Positions 5,839-10,993 of a DNA stretch of 11,692 bases are shown here, one piece after another. How positions within the stretch are numbered: the first letter of the stretch is position 1; the number at the start of each line of letters is the position of its first letter. Origin of the DNA: Microcaldota archaeon (lineage in GTDB: Archaea > Iainarchaeota > Iainarchaeia > JAADDC01); the NCBI GenBank assembly GCA_027074515.1, contig JALTCQ010000010.1, positions 1-11,692 of the forward strand, in the 5' to 3' direction. A model generated the notes under the pieces. The model was not told the DNA's origin and did no database searches. It saw only the letters and a program-made list of their open reading frames with translations. Both the position numbers and the translations under genes were made by a program.

Positions 5839-6186
5839 ATGGACAAATACCTTGCCCTTGCCATTGCCCTTGGCGTTGTTGTGGTCCTCGTTCTCATTGC
5901 TGGCGTTGCCCTGCCGGCGCGGGACGCGCAGGTGAGTTCGTTTTCCACTAGAAGCGTTCTCGTTCACTGCAAAGCGGTTTTTGAGGCTAATGGCGTTCCT
6001 GTCCCCGGCGTTATGGTTTACGCGAGCGGCAGTTCCATAACGGACGGTTCTGGGATCTGTTCTGTTTACGCGGAGGGCGATCGCTTCGTCCGCCTGATGG
6101 TTTATCCTCCCATGGGCGGTCAGAAGATCGTCACCGTGCCCGTCGCCGCGGACGAGAATGAGGTAAACGTCGTTATTCCTATTTAA
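5839..6186 (+). CDS. Small membrane-anchored protein with a beta-sandwich-like domain
   Basis: This 115-residue protein has a hydrophobic signal or anchor helix (about 4-25) and then a beta-rich domain. The pattern GVPVPGVMVYA...ITDGSGICSV resembles carboxypeptidase-regulatory/transthyretin-like or bacterial Ig-like repeats, which form small extracellular beta-sandwiches. Two cysteines (C44, C74) could form a disulfide outside the cell. The function is unknown, and I would not go beyond surface-exposed binding or structural domain. ATG 5839 is chosen over more upstream in-frame codons because the AGOG start and shared TATA element lie there, and because the hydrophobic helix then begins right after MDKY. 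The 3' end overlaps the convergent metalloprotease gene by eight bases. Confidence 0.75.
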   Translation: MDKYLALAIALGVVVVLVLIAGVALPARDAQVSSFSTRSVLVHCKAVFEANGVPVPGVMVYASGSSITDGSGICSVYAEGDRFVRLMVYPPMGGQKIVTVPVAADENEVNVVIPI

Positions 6187-7276
6187 TGTCCAAGTGATAC
6201 CGCAGATACGGCAATATATGTTCCGCCTTTGCCGTGACTTTACCATCTTTAACTGTAATTAACGTAAGCCGTGTGAGTTCGGAGATCGCTTCATGTATTT
6301 CATCTTCACTTAAACCGGTCTTTTTCGCTATCATCTCAATTGTATCGCCAACTTCTGCTTTGTCTGCAACGTATCTCGTCTTTGCCGTTACGTATAGGTC
6401 GTTTGGTGTTGCCATATACCTTCTCATGGCTTTCTCAAGTTTTTTATCCCAGTTTCCTGATGGAAAGTCTGTGCGCTCCCCCTTCAGGATTGCAGTATCA
6501 AGATCTTTCAGCCCCTTTCTGCCAAGCCGGATCGCAGCACGTATTCCGTCCATACCGGAGGGCAGGTAGATCTGGGTGTATGCTAGGACTGTAAAGAATT
6601 CATACAGAGCTGATAACCGTTTTCGTTTACCATATTTTTTATCCAGTATTACCACGTTTGCCGCAGTTTTTGGCGAGTACACGCGTGTCAGGAGGTACAT
6701 TGCGTACAGTTCGGCGATGCCTTCCTCTATGCCGAACCCAAAGCCGTGCGTGTCATACATCTCTACGATCTTGTGCGTTAGTTCATGAGCGAGGATGTAT
6801 TCGGCGTATATTGGGGTTATTACGGTTTTCTTTATGTATATTCCAGGTTCGATGCCGTATTTCTCTTGATCTTCTTGATCGGGAGCCATGGCGATCCAGT
6901 CCATCTTATCGTAGGGCTTTGGAAATGAGTCTACGATTTTAAGATCTGGTGGCTGGAATCCCGGGAATTCCCGCCGGATAATTTCTACAAATGTGTTGAA
7001 TCGCGATTTTACCGCGTCTATGGGATGTAGCACGTTCTCTTTCGCATTTCTGCGGATGTTCTCGAGATCTTTTACAACACAGTACCATTTTGGATCCTTT
7101 CTGTCGGCAGTCCTGATTATTTCATCGATCCTAGCCATTACCGAATCCCTGTCGAAGGGTACGCCATCAAAATGCGGTCGCAAGAATTCGAGGAAGTGGT
7201 CTATGTTTGTGCATTGGATACCTGCTTGGTATACGAGGCCTTCTAGGTAGTCTATCCCGTCCACTTCTTTGCCCAT
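6179..7276 (-). CDS. Zinc metalloprotease-like protein fused to a C-terminal winged helix
   Basis: This 365-residue soluble protein has a helical N-terminal region, then YILAHELTHKIVE (160-172), the HExxH zinc site with His164, Glu165 and His168. About 16 residues later comes GIEEGIAELYA (182-192), which supplies a Glu third ligand (Glu185 most likely), as in gluzincin-type peptidases. After a helical linker, residues about 310-352 (VGDTIEMIAKKTGLSEDEIHEAISELTRLTLI and a short wing) look like a winged helix-turn-helix. There is no signal peptide or membrane helix, so it is cytoplasmic. A protease joined to a DNA-binding domain recalls the IrrE/ImmA type of proteolytic regulators, but the domain order differs and I cannot name the family. 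The target is unknown. ATG 7276 lies about 24 bases from its own TATA-like element at the end of the Lrp gene. It is convergent with the small protein at 5839-6186. Confidence 0.8.
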   Translation of the reverse strand: MGKEVDGIDYLEGLVYQAGIQCTNIDHFLEFLRPHFDGVPFDRDSVMARIDEIIRTADRKDPKWYCVVKDLENIRRNAKENVLHPIDAVKSRFNTFVEIIRREFPGFQPPDLKIVDSFPKPYDKMDWIAMAPDQEDQEKYGIEPGIYIKKTVITPIYAEYILAHELTHKIVEMYDTHGFGFGIEEGIAELYAMYLLTRVYSPKTAANVVILDKKYGKRKRLSALYEFFTVLAYTQIYLPSGMDGIRAAIRLGRKGLKDLDTAILKGERTDFPSGNWDKKLEKAMRRYMATPNDLYVTAKTRYVADKAEVGDTIEMIAKKTGLSEDEIHEAISELTRLTLITVKDGKVTAKAEHILPYLRYHLDIK

Positions 7277-7294
7277 GCTATAATCTTCTCGCCC

Positions 7295-7305
7295 CTTTAT
7301 TTAAG
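7295..7305 (-). promoter_or_regulatory. TATA-like element of the metalloprotease gene
   Basis: On the minus strand this reads CTTAAATAAAG, centred about 24 bases upstream of ATG 7276. It overlaps the stop codon of the Lrp gene (7297-7299), so the metalloprotease probably has its own leaderless transcript even though it follows the Lrp gene on the same strand. Confidence 0.55.
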
Positions 7306-7725
7306 CTCTTCCACGAGGATCGCAGGGCAGACGCGCTGTACGCCCTCGAGTCCTTCTAGTTTCCTGACGAAGCGGACCATCTCGTCGCTGTCGTGGAACC
7401 AGCACTCCATGACCACCATGTGATCCCCCGTGGTGCTCTTCATGCGCTTGACCTCTGGCCAGCCCTTTACTTCGGCAATGACGCTCACGTATTTCTCCGG
7501 CTCTATATCGAAACCGATCTCTGCCACAATCTTGTAGCCGATCTTCTTGGCGTCAACGCGGGCACGGTATCCCTTGATTATACCCTCTTCCTCCAGTTTC
7601 TTGACGCGTTTTCGCACTGCTGCTTCCGTAACGCCCAGACGCCTGGCTATCTCGGTGTATGGCATTCTCGCGTCCTTCATAAGGAATTCGATGATTGCGA
7701 GATCTTTTTCCGAAATACGAACCAT
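7297..7725 (-). CDS. Lrp/AsnC-family transcriptional regulator
   Basis: This 142-residue protein has the standard Lrp layout. The N-terminal winged helix-turn-helix (about 4-52) includes PYTEIARRLGVTEAAVRKRVKKLEEEGII, and a C-terminal RAM/ligand-binding alpha-beta domain (about 66-138) contains TTGDHMVVMECW. Such proteins form dimers and octamers, bind DNA at promoters and often respond to amino acids. The ligand and targets here are unknown. ATG 7725 lies about 25 bases from an ATTTAAAT element, so it is probably leaderless. The gene diverges from the peroxiredoxin gene across a 64-base gap that holds a shared TATA. It is therefore a good candidate for autoregulation and for control of the peroxiredoxin gene; this is inference from position only. 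Confidence 0.95.
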   Translation of the reverse strand: MVRISEKDLAIIEFLMKDARMPYTEIARRLGVTEAAVRKRVKKLEEEGIIKGYRARVDAKKIGYKIVAEIGFDIEPEKYVSVIAEVKGWPEVKRMKSTTGDHMVVMECWFHDSDEMVRFVRKLEGLEGVQRVCPAILVEELK

Positions 7726-7745
7726 ATTAGCAAGTGAACCGAACC

Positions 7746-7756
7746 GTATTTAAATC
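7746..7756. promoter_or_regulatory. Shared TATA-like element between the Lrp and Prx6-type genes
   Basis: GTATTTAAATC contains the palindrome ATTTAAAT. It lies about 25 bases from ATG 7725 (minus, leaderless) and about 39 bases from ATG 7790 (plus). A plus-strand start near 7775 would give a short leader that includes the ribosome site at 7777-7784. Confidence 0.6.
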
Positions 7757-7776
7757 TTTTCGAACTAAATCTTCCT

Positions 7777-7784
7777 GAGGTGAT
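7777..7784 (+). promoter_or_regulatory. Strong ribosome binding site GAGGTGAT of the Prx6-type gene
   Basis: Eight bases match the archaeal anti-Shine-Dalgarno perfectly, five bases before ATG 7790. It is the strongest such site in the window and suggests high translation. Confidence 0.75.
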
Positions 7785-7789
7785 GAAAC

Positions 7790-8449
7790 ATGGCAGAGAT
7801 ATATGTGCCTGCAATCGGGGAGAAGTTCCCTGAGCTTGAGGTCAACACGACCCACGGGAAGATGAAGCTTCCTGACGCGTTTAAGGGCAAGTGGTTCGTG
7901 CTTTTCTCCCACCCGGCGGACTTCACGCCTGTGTGCACCACGGAGTTCGTTGCATTCCAGAAGCGCTACGACCAGTTCAAGGCGCTCAATACGGAGCTCA
8001 TTGGCCTCTCCGTGGATCAGGTGTTCTCTCACATCAAGTGGACCGAGTGGATAAAGGAGAAGCTCGGCGTTGAGATTCAGTTCCCCATCATAGCGGACGA
8101 CATGGGCATCGTTGCAGAGGCTCTCGGTATGATCCACCCCAACAAAGGGACCAACACGGTCCGTGCAGTTTTCGTCGTGGACGACAAGGGCATCATCAGG
8201 GCAATTCTGTACTACCCACAGGAGGCCGGTCGCAATGTGGATGAGATCCTCCGTCTCGTGAAGGCACTCCAGACTACGGACAAGTACGGTGTTGCTGCAC
8301 CACACAAGTGGCCAGAGAACGAGCTCATAGGCGATCGCGTGATCGTGCCACCCGCAGACAGCGTCGAGGAGAAGAAGAAGCGCGAGGAAGCAGCGAAGAA
8401 GGGCGAGATCGAGTGCTTTGACTGGTGGTTCTGCCACAAGAAGCTCTAA
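7790..8449 (+). CDS. Prx6-type archaeal peroxiredoxin
   Basis: This 219-residue cytoplasmic peroxidase for hydrogen peroxide and alkyl hydroperoxides has its peroxidatic Cys49 in HPADFTPVCTTEF (41-53). The conserved Arg is in NTVRAVFVVD (about 122-131). The C-terminal arm has the WPENELIGDRVIVPPA stretch and ends with ECFDWWFCHKKL, which provides Cys209 and Cys215. This arrangement (peroxidatic Cys near 50 and a late Cys pair near 207-213) is that of the archaeal enzymes from Aeropyrum and Thermococcales relatives, which form decamers. The length is typical. A perfect ribosome site decides the start. It is divergent from an Lrp-type regulator and followed by the ferritin-like and superoxide reductase genes on the same strand. 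Together these turn superoxide into peroxide and then water. The gene is GC-rich with biased codons, consistent with high expression. Confidence 0.96.
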   Translation: MAEIYVPAIGEKFPELEVNTTHGKMKLPDAFKGKWFVLFSHPADFTPVCTTEFVAFQKRYDQFKALNTELIGLSVDQVFSHIKWTEWIKEKLGVEIQFPIIADDMGIVAEALGMIHPNKGTNTVRAVFVVDDKGIIRAILYYPQEAGRNVDEILRLVKALQTTDKYGVAAPHKWPENELIGDRVIVPPADSVEEKKKREEAAKKGEIECFDWWFCHKKL

Positions 8450-8484
8450 CGCCCTTTTACATCCCCCCTTTCTATTATTCCAAC

Positions 8485-8490
8485 GGTGAG
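8485..8490 (+). promoter_or_regulatory. Ribosome binding site GGTGAG of the ferritin-like gene
   Basis: GGTGAG lies four bases before ATG 8495 and seven before ATG 8498. It argues against the GTG at 8486, which is part of the site itself. A weak TATA-like CTTTTACAT lies at 8454-8462. Confidence 0.55.
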
Positions 8491-8494
8491 AAAA

Positions 8495-8785
8495 ATGATG
8501 TCTGAAATTCCAAAAGGTTTTGGCAAGGTTAGGGAAGAAGATAGCAGGGTGGCGGACGCTGAACTCGTTCGTCTTGGTTTGATTGCGGAGCTGGACGCCA
8601 TCAGTCTCTATGAGCAGCTTGCGGCGCAGGCAAAGGATCCTCTCGTTAAGAAGGTCTTTCTGGATATTGCCTATGAGGAGAAGGAGCACGTGGGCGAGTT
8701 CCTTGAACTACTGAAGCGTTTGGATCCGAAGCAGATTGAGGCGCTGGAGCACGGTGCCAAAGAAGTTCGTGAAATGGAGGGGTGA
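8495..8785 (+). CDS. Small ferritin-like diiron protein (rubrerythrin/EncFtn-like)
   Basis: This 96-residue protein has two long helices that carry half of a diiron site: AELDAISLYEQLA (31-43) and IAYEEKEHVGEF (58-69). The likely iron ligands are Glu32, Glu62 and His65, with Glu40 and Glu61 close by. A protein of this size has only half a ferritin bundle and should dimerise to build the site. This is the design of encapsulated ferritin-like proteins, in which Glu32, Glu62 and His65 are also, as I recall, the iron ligands of the R. rubrum EncFtn. The likely role is iron oxidation and sequestration, which limits Fenton chemistry. No encapsulin shell gene is visible in the window, and I do not see a clear encapsulin cargo tail at the C-terminus. 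It is 45 bases after the peroxiredoxin and ends just before the superoxide reductase. A stand-alone rubrerythrin-like peroxidase is an alternative. Confidence 0.85.
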   Translation: MMSEIPKGFGKVREEDSRVADAELVRLGLIAELDAISLYEQLAAQAKDPLVKKVFLDIAYEEKEHVGEFLELLKRLDPKQIEALEHGAKEVREMEG

Positions 8786-8787
8786 GC

Positions 8788-9147
8788 GTGGAGATCAAAA
8801 CGGCTGACTGGAAGCACGAGAAGCACGTTCCGGTTATTCATGTGCCCGATTCCATAGGATCTGGAAAACCCTTTGACGTAGAGGTCGTTGTGGGCGAGGA
8901 GATTCCCCATCCGAATACCCCTGAGCACCACATCAAGTGGATCGAGCTTTATTTCGTCCCTGAGGGTGGGGACACGGCGTACCCTCTTGGGCGCGTGGAG
9001 TTCGAGGCGCACGGTGAGATTCAGACCTTTGCTGAGCCACGTGCCATGTTTAGGATCGTTCTTCCCGGACCCGGCACGCTGAAGGTGCTGGCGTTGTGCA
9101 ACATCCACGGGCTCTGGGAAGGAACAAAGCGCGTGGAGGTGAAGTGA
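8788..9147 (+). CDS. 1Fe superoxide reductase (neelaredoxin)
   Basis: This 119-residue protein reduces superoxide to hydrogen peroxide without making oxygen, typical of anaerobes. All ligands of the square-pyramidal iron centre are visible: EKHVPVI (Glu11, Lys12, His13), EIPHPNTPEHHIKW (His41, His47) and LCNIHGLW (Cys104, His107). The Glu-Lys pair is the one that assists catalysis in Pyrococcus. There is no N-terminal desulforedoxin domain, so it is the 1Fe type. GTG 8788 has GGAGG seven bases upstream. The GTG at 8782, which overlaps the preceding stop as GTGA, would add two residues, but its ribosome site would be only one base away. The gene is coupled to the ferritin-like gene. It produces the peroxide that the upstream peroxiredoxin removes. 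Confidence 0.96.
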   Translation: MEIKTADWKHEKHVPVIHVPDSIGSGKPFDVEVVVGEEIPHPNTPEHHIKWIELYFVPEGGDTAYPLGRVEFEAHGEIQTFAEPRAMFRIVLPGPGTLKVLALCNIHGLWEGTKRVEVK

Positions 9148-9188
9148 TGCCCTGCAAGAAGAAGAAAAAGAAGAAGACGGAGCAGTGA
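9147..9188 (+). CDS. Possible 13-residue lysine-rich micro-ORF
   Basis: The ATG overlaps the superoxide reductase stop as TGATG. GGAGGTGA (9135-9142) sits four bases upstream. The frame encodes MPCKKKKKKKTEQ and then stops. Everything needed for translation is present, but the ribosome-like site also encodes the normal Val-Glu-Val end of the superoxide reductase, so it may be chance. It matches no family that I know. A purine-rich 3' untranslated stretch is the plain alternative. Confidence 0.35.
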   Translation: MPCKKKKKKKTEQ

Positions 9189-9195
9189 TGTAAGC

Positions 9196-9203
9196 AATAA
9201 ATA
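9196..9203 (+). promoter_or_regulatory. TATA-like element of the 9226 gene
   Basis: AATAAATA is centred about 26 bases before GTG 9226, consistent with a leaderless start. This choice favours GTG 9226 over the TTG at 9223. Confidence 0.5.
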
Positions 9204-9206
9204 CAT

Positions 9207-9220
9207 CTTATTTTCTTTTT
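9207..9220 (+). terminator. T-rich terminator of the oxidative-defence genes
   Basis: CTTATTTTCTTTTT follows the micro-ORF by 18 bases. It has no hairpin, as is common for archaeal oligo-T terminators. It lies between the TATA element and the start of the next gene, so both signals are interleaved. Confidence 0.45.
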
Positions 9221-9225
9221 ACTTG

Positions 9226-9912
9226 GTGAATCCAGAATCGCGGTTTCTCACCTCTTTTTACAAGCACGTTCTGCTTGCCAAGCAGACGAACTTTGGCAGA
9301 TCCGCGATAGCTTCTGCAAGCCGTGCCCGCAAGGATTTCGAGCAATTTAACAGGGCTCTTCAGAAAATGGTTTCATTTGCGCACATGCCTCGCCACGTTC
9401 ATCTTTTATCCCGCGAGTATCGACCCCGTACCGTGCCCGTGTTTGCTGAAAGTCGCCCAAATCTTCCTAGCCCTCCTGCGGAAAATGTTCCGCTAGTGCC
9501 TGGCTGGAATGCTTTGGCCCTCAGGACCGACCAGTCATTGGTTCGGCCGAGGCTTCGACGTGCAAAATCAAGTCGTGATATTGCGGAGGACGCTGTCTCG
9601 CATCTTGTGGGGATTGCTGCGGCTCTTGCGTCCTTGGAATCGGGCGTTTTTGTCGATCGTGCTTTCTTCGAGGGTTTACGAGAGAACATATCTACGGTCG
9701 ATCCTGATACTGCCCACAACGCTTATGCGGCGATTGTGGAGCTTCAACCCGCCCCTCGCGAAGTGTATCGTGCAATGAACCACGTGGGGGCGGGTTCGGA
9801 GCCGATCTTGGAATCCATAGTACGGCAAGTTACCACTTCGCCTCTCCGTCGCCAGGGCCGGAAGGATTATATGCCTTCTCGTCTATTCTCCTACCGTGAA
9901 TCCCGACGATAA
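9226..9912 (+). CDS. Hypothetical Arg-rich protein, no recognised family
   Basis: This 228-residue soluble, basic protein is not one I recognise. It has three parts. A helical N-terminus (about 5-50) includes KDFEQFNRALQKM. A Pro/Arg/Ser-rich linker (about 55-115) looks disordered. A helical C-terminal part (about 118-200) is moderately hydrophobic in AEDAVSHLVGIAAALASL, and the tail is strongly basic (RRQGRKD and SRLFSYRESRR). There is no signal peptide, Cys or clear catalytic motif. Codon use matches the neighbours, with third positions mostly C, G or T and no rare-codon cluster, so I take it as real. GTG 9226 fits a TATA-like element 26 bases upstream. The 3' end contains the promoter and the first 17 bases of the MFS gene. 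Nucleic-acid or membrane-surface binding would suit the charge but is a guess. Confidence 0.65.
   Translation: MNPESRFLTSFYKHVLLAKQTNFGRSAIASASRARKDFEQFNRALQKMVSFAHMPRHVHLLSREYRPRTVPVFAESRPNLPSPPAENVPLVPGWNALALRTDQSLVRPRLRRAKSSRDIAEDAVSHLVGIAAALASLESGVFVDRAFFEGLRENISTVDPDTAHNAYAAIVELQPAPREVYRAMNHVGAGSEPILESIVRQVTTSPLRRQGRKDYMPSRLFSYRESRR
9865..9872 (+). promoter_or_regulatory. TATA-like element of the MFS gene, inside the upstream gene
   Basis: GATTATAT is centred about 26-27 bases before GTG 9896. It lies within the coding sequence of the Arg-rich protein, so the transporter can be transcribed on its own. Confidence 0.5.
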
Positions 9913-10993
9913 GCGTGTCGTTTACATTCTCGGTAGCACGTCCCTAGTGAACGACCTGAGCTCGGAGGCTATTTACGCGATTCTTCCGTACTATGTGAAC
10001 GATCCCACGCTTATTGGCATCTACGGCGGCCTGTTCAACGGTTTGGGTAGCGCGTTGAAGGTATTCTTTGGCTACCTCTCTGATCGCATCGGCGTTCGGA
10101 AGCCTTTGGTTATGCTGGGCTACGGGCTTTCCGCCCTGGCAAAAACTTTGATGGCTCTCGTTTTCCTGCCACTCCTGCCCGTCATGATCATACTCGATAG
10201 GTTGGGCAAGGGCATCCGTGACTCGCCCCGCGATGCAATCCTGGGCGCCCTTCGGGAAAGGGGCTATGCCTTTGGCATTCACCGCGCCATGGACACCACG
10301 GGGGCACTCTTGGGCACCCTTCTCGCTTACGTTCTTCTGAAGCACTTTGGGGGTAACTACCAGCTGGCCATGCTCATTGCAGGTGTTATCGGGTTCCTCA
10401 CAATTATAATCCTCCTTCCCCTGCCCAAGTTCCGCGTGGAAGAGCAAAAGGAAGATTTTGTTTCCTCATTGGAACATCTTAGCTCGTCTGTCAAGCACTT
10501 CCTCCTTCCTGCAACCCTCTTCGGCGCAACCTTTGTTTCTCCAATGCTTTTTATCTCTGGGGCGAAGGATGAGCTGGCCTTCGGAGCCATTCTTCTCTAT
10601 GCTCTCTATAACCTCTTCTACGTCCTCTCTTCGCTCTACCTCGGCAAGCGCTCCGACGTGTTGGGCAGAAAGCGGGTGATCGTGCTCGGTGCTGTCTCTG
10701 CTGCCCTTGCCTTTGTGTCTATGTATGTGGCTACCTTTTTGAACTCCTGGCTGCTTTATTCTGTTTCCTTCGTCCTCTATGGCATTGGTATCGGTGCGTT
10801 CCTGCCCGCCGCCTTTGCCCACGTAGGGGATATCGCCAAGGCGAAGGGCACAGCCATGGGCGCGTTCCAAACGGTCTTCGGTTTGGCAGTCCTCATCTCC
10901 TCGTCCGTCTTCGGCTACCTGATGGGTGTGTTCGGTAATGTAATCTTCCTTGGCTACGCTCTTGTTCCAATCCTTGCGGTGCTGTTGGTTTAA
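9896..10993 (+). CDS. Major facilitator superfamily transporter
   Basis: This 365-residue protein has about eleven or twelve membrane helices. The MFS motif A is GYLSDRIGVRKP (59-70), between helices 2 and 3. ILDRLGKGIRDSPRDAIL (99-116) follows, and AFGIHRAMDTTGALLGTLLAY (125-145) resembles the fifth-helix antiporter motif. A second motif-A-like SDVLGRKR follows the middle loop. The sequence groups with prokaryotic GKGIR.(A/S)PRDA-type MFS exporters whose substrates are unknown. It is shorter than the usual 390-420 residues but not obviously broken. GTG 9896 is favoured by the TATA element at 9865-9872. Its first 17 bases overlap the preceding gene. The stop codon is interlocked with that of the convergent S-layer-type gene (TTAA at 10990-10993). 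Confidence 0.9.
   Translation: MNPDDKRVVYILGSTSLVNDLSSEAIYAILPYYVNDPTLIGIYGGLFNGLGSALKVFFGYLSDRIGVRKPLVMLGYGLSALAKTLMALVFLPLLPVMIILDRLGKGIRDSPRDAILGALRERGYAFGIHRAMDTTGALLGTLLAYVLLKHFGGNYQLAMLIAGVIGFLTIIILLPLPKFRVEEQKEDFVSSLEHLSSSVKHFLLPATLFGATFVSPMLFISGAKDELAFGAILLYALYNLFYVLSSLYLGKRSDVLGRKRVIVLGAVSAALAFVSMYVATFLNSWLLYSVSFVLYGIGIGAFLPAAFAHVGDIAKAKGTAMGAFQTVFGLAVLISSSVFGYLMGVFGNVIFLGYALVPILAVLLV

Noticed and set aside
7727..8689. Long open frame of 320 codons on the minus strand, opposite the Prx6-type and ferritin-like genes
   Set aside because: It is fully antisense to two unmistakable genes with perfect active-site motifs, and its own translation shows no domain. It is a by-product of the GC-rich, biased codons of the peroxiredoxin gene.
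9399..9719. Minus-strand open frame of 106 codons opposite the Arg-rich gene
   Set aside because: I considered it as an alternative to the unrecognised plus-strand gene. It is shorter, lacks a TATA or ribosome site, and the plus frame has matched start signals and spans the whole gap.
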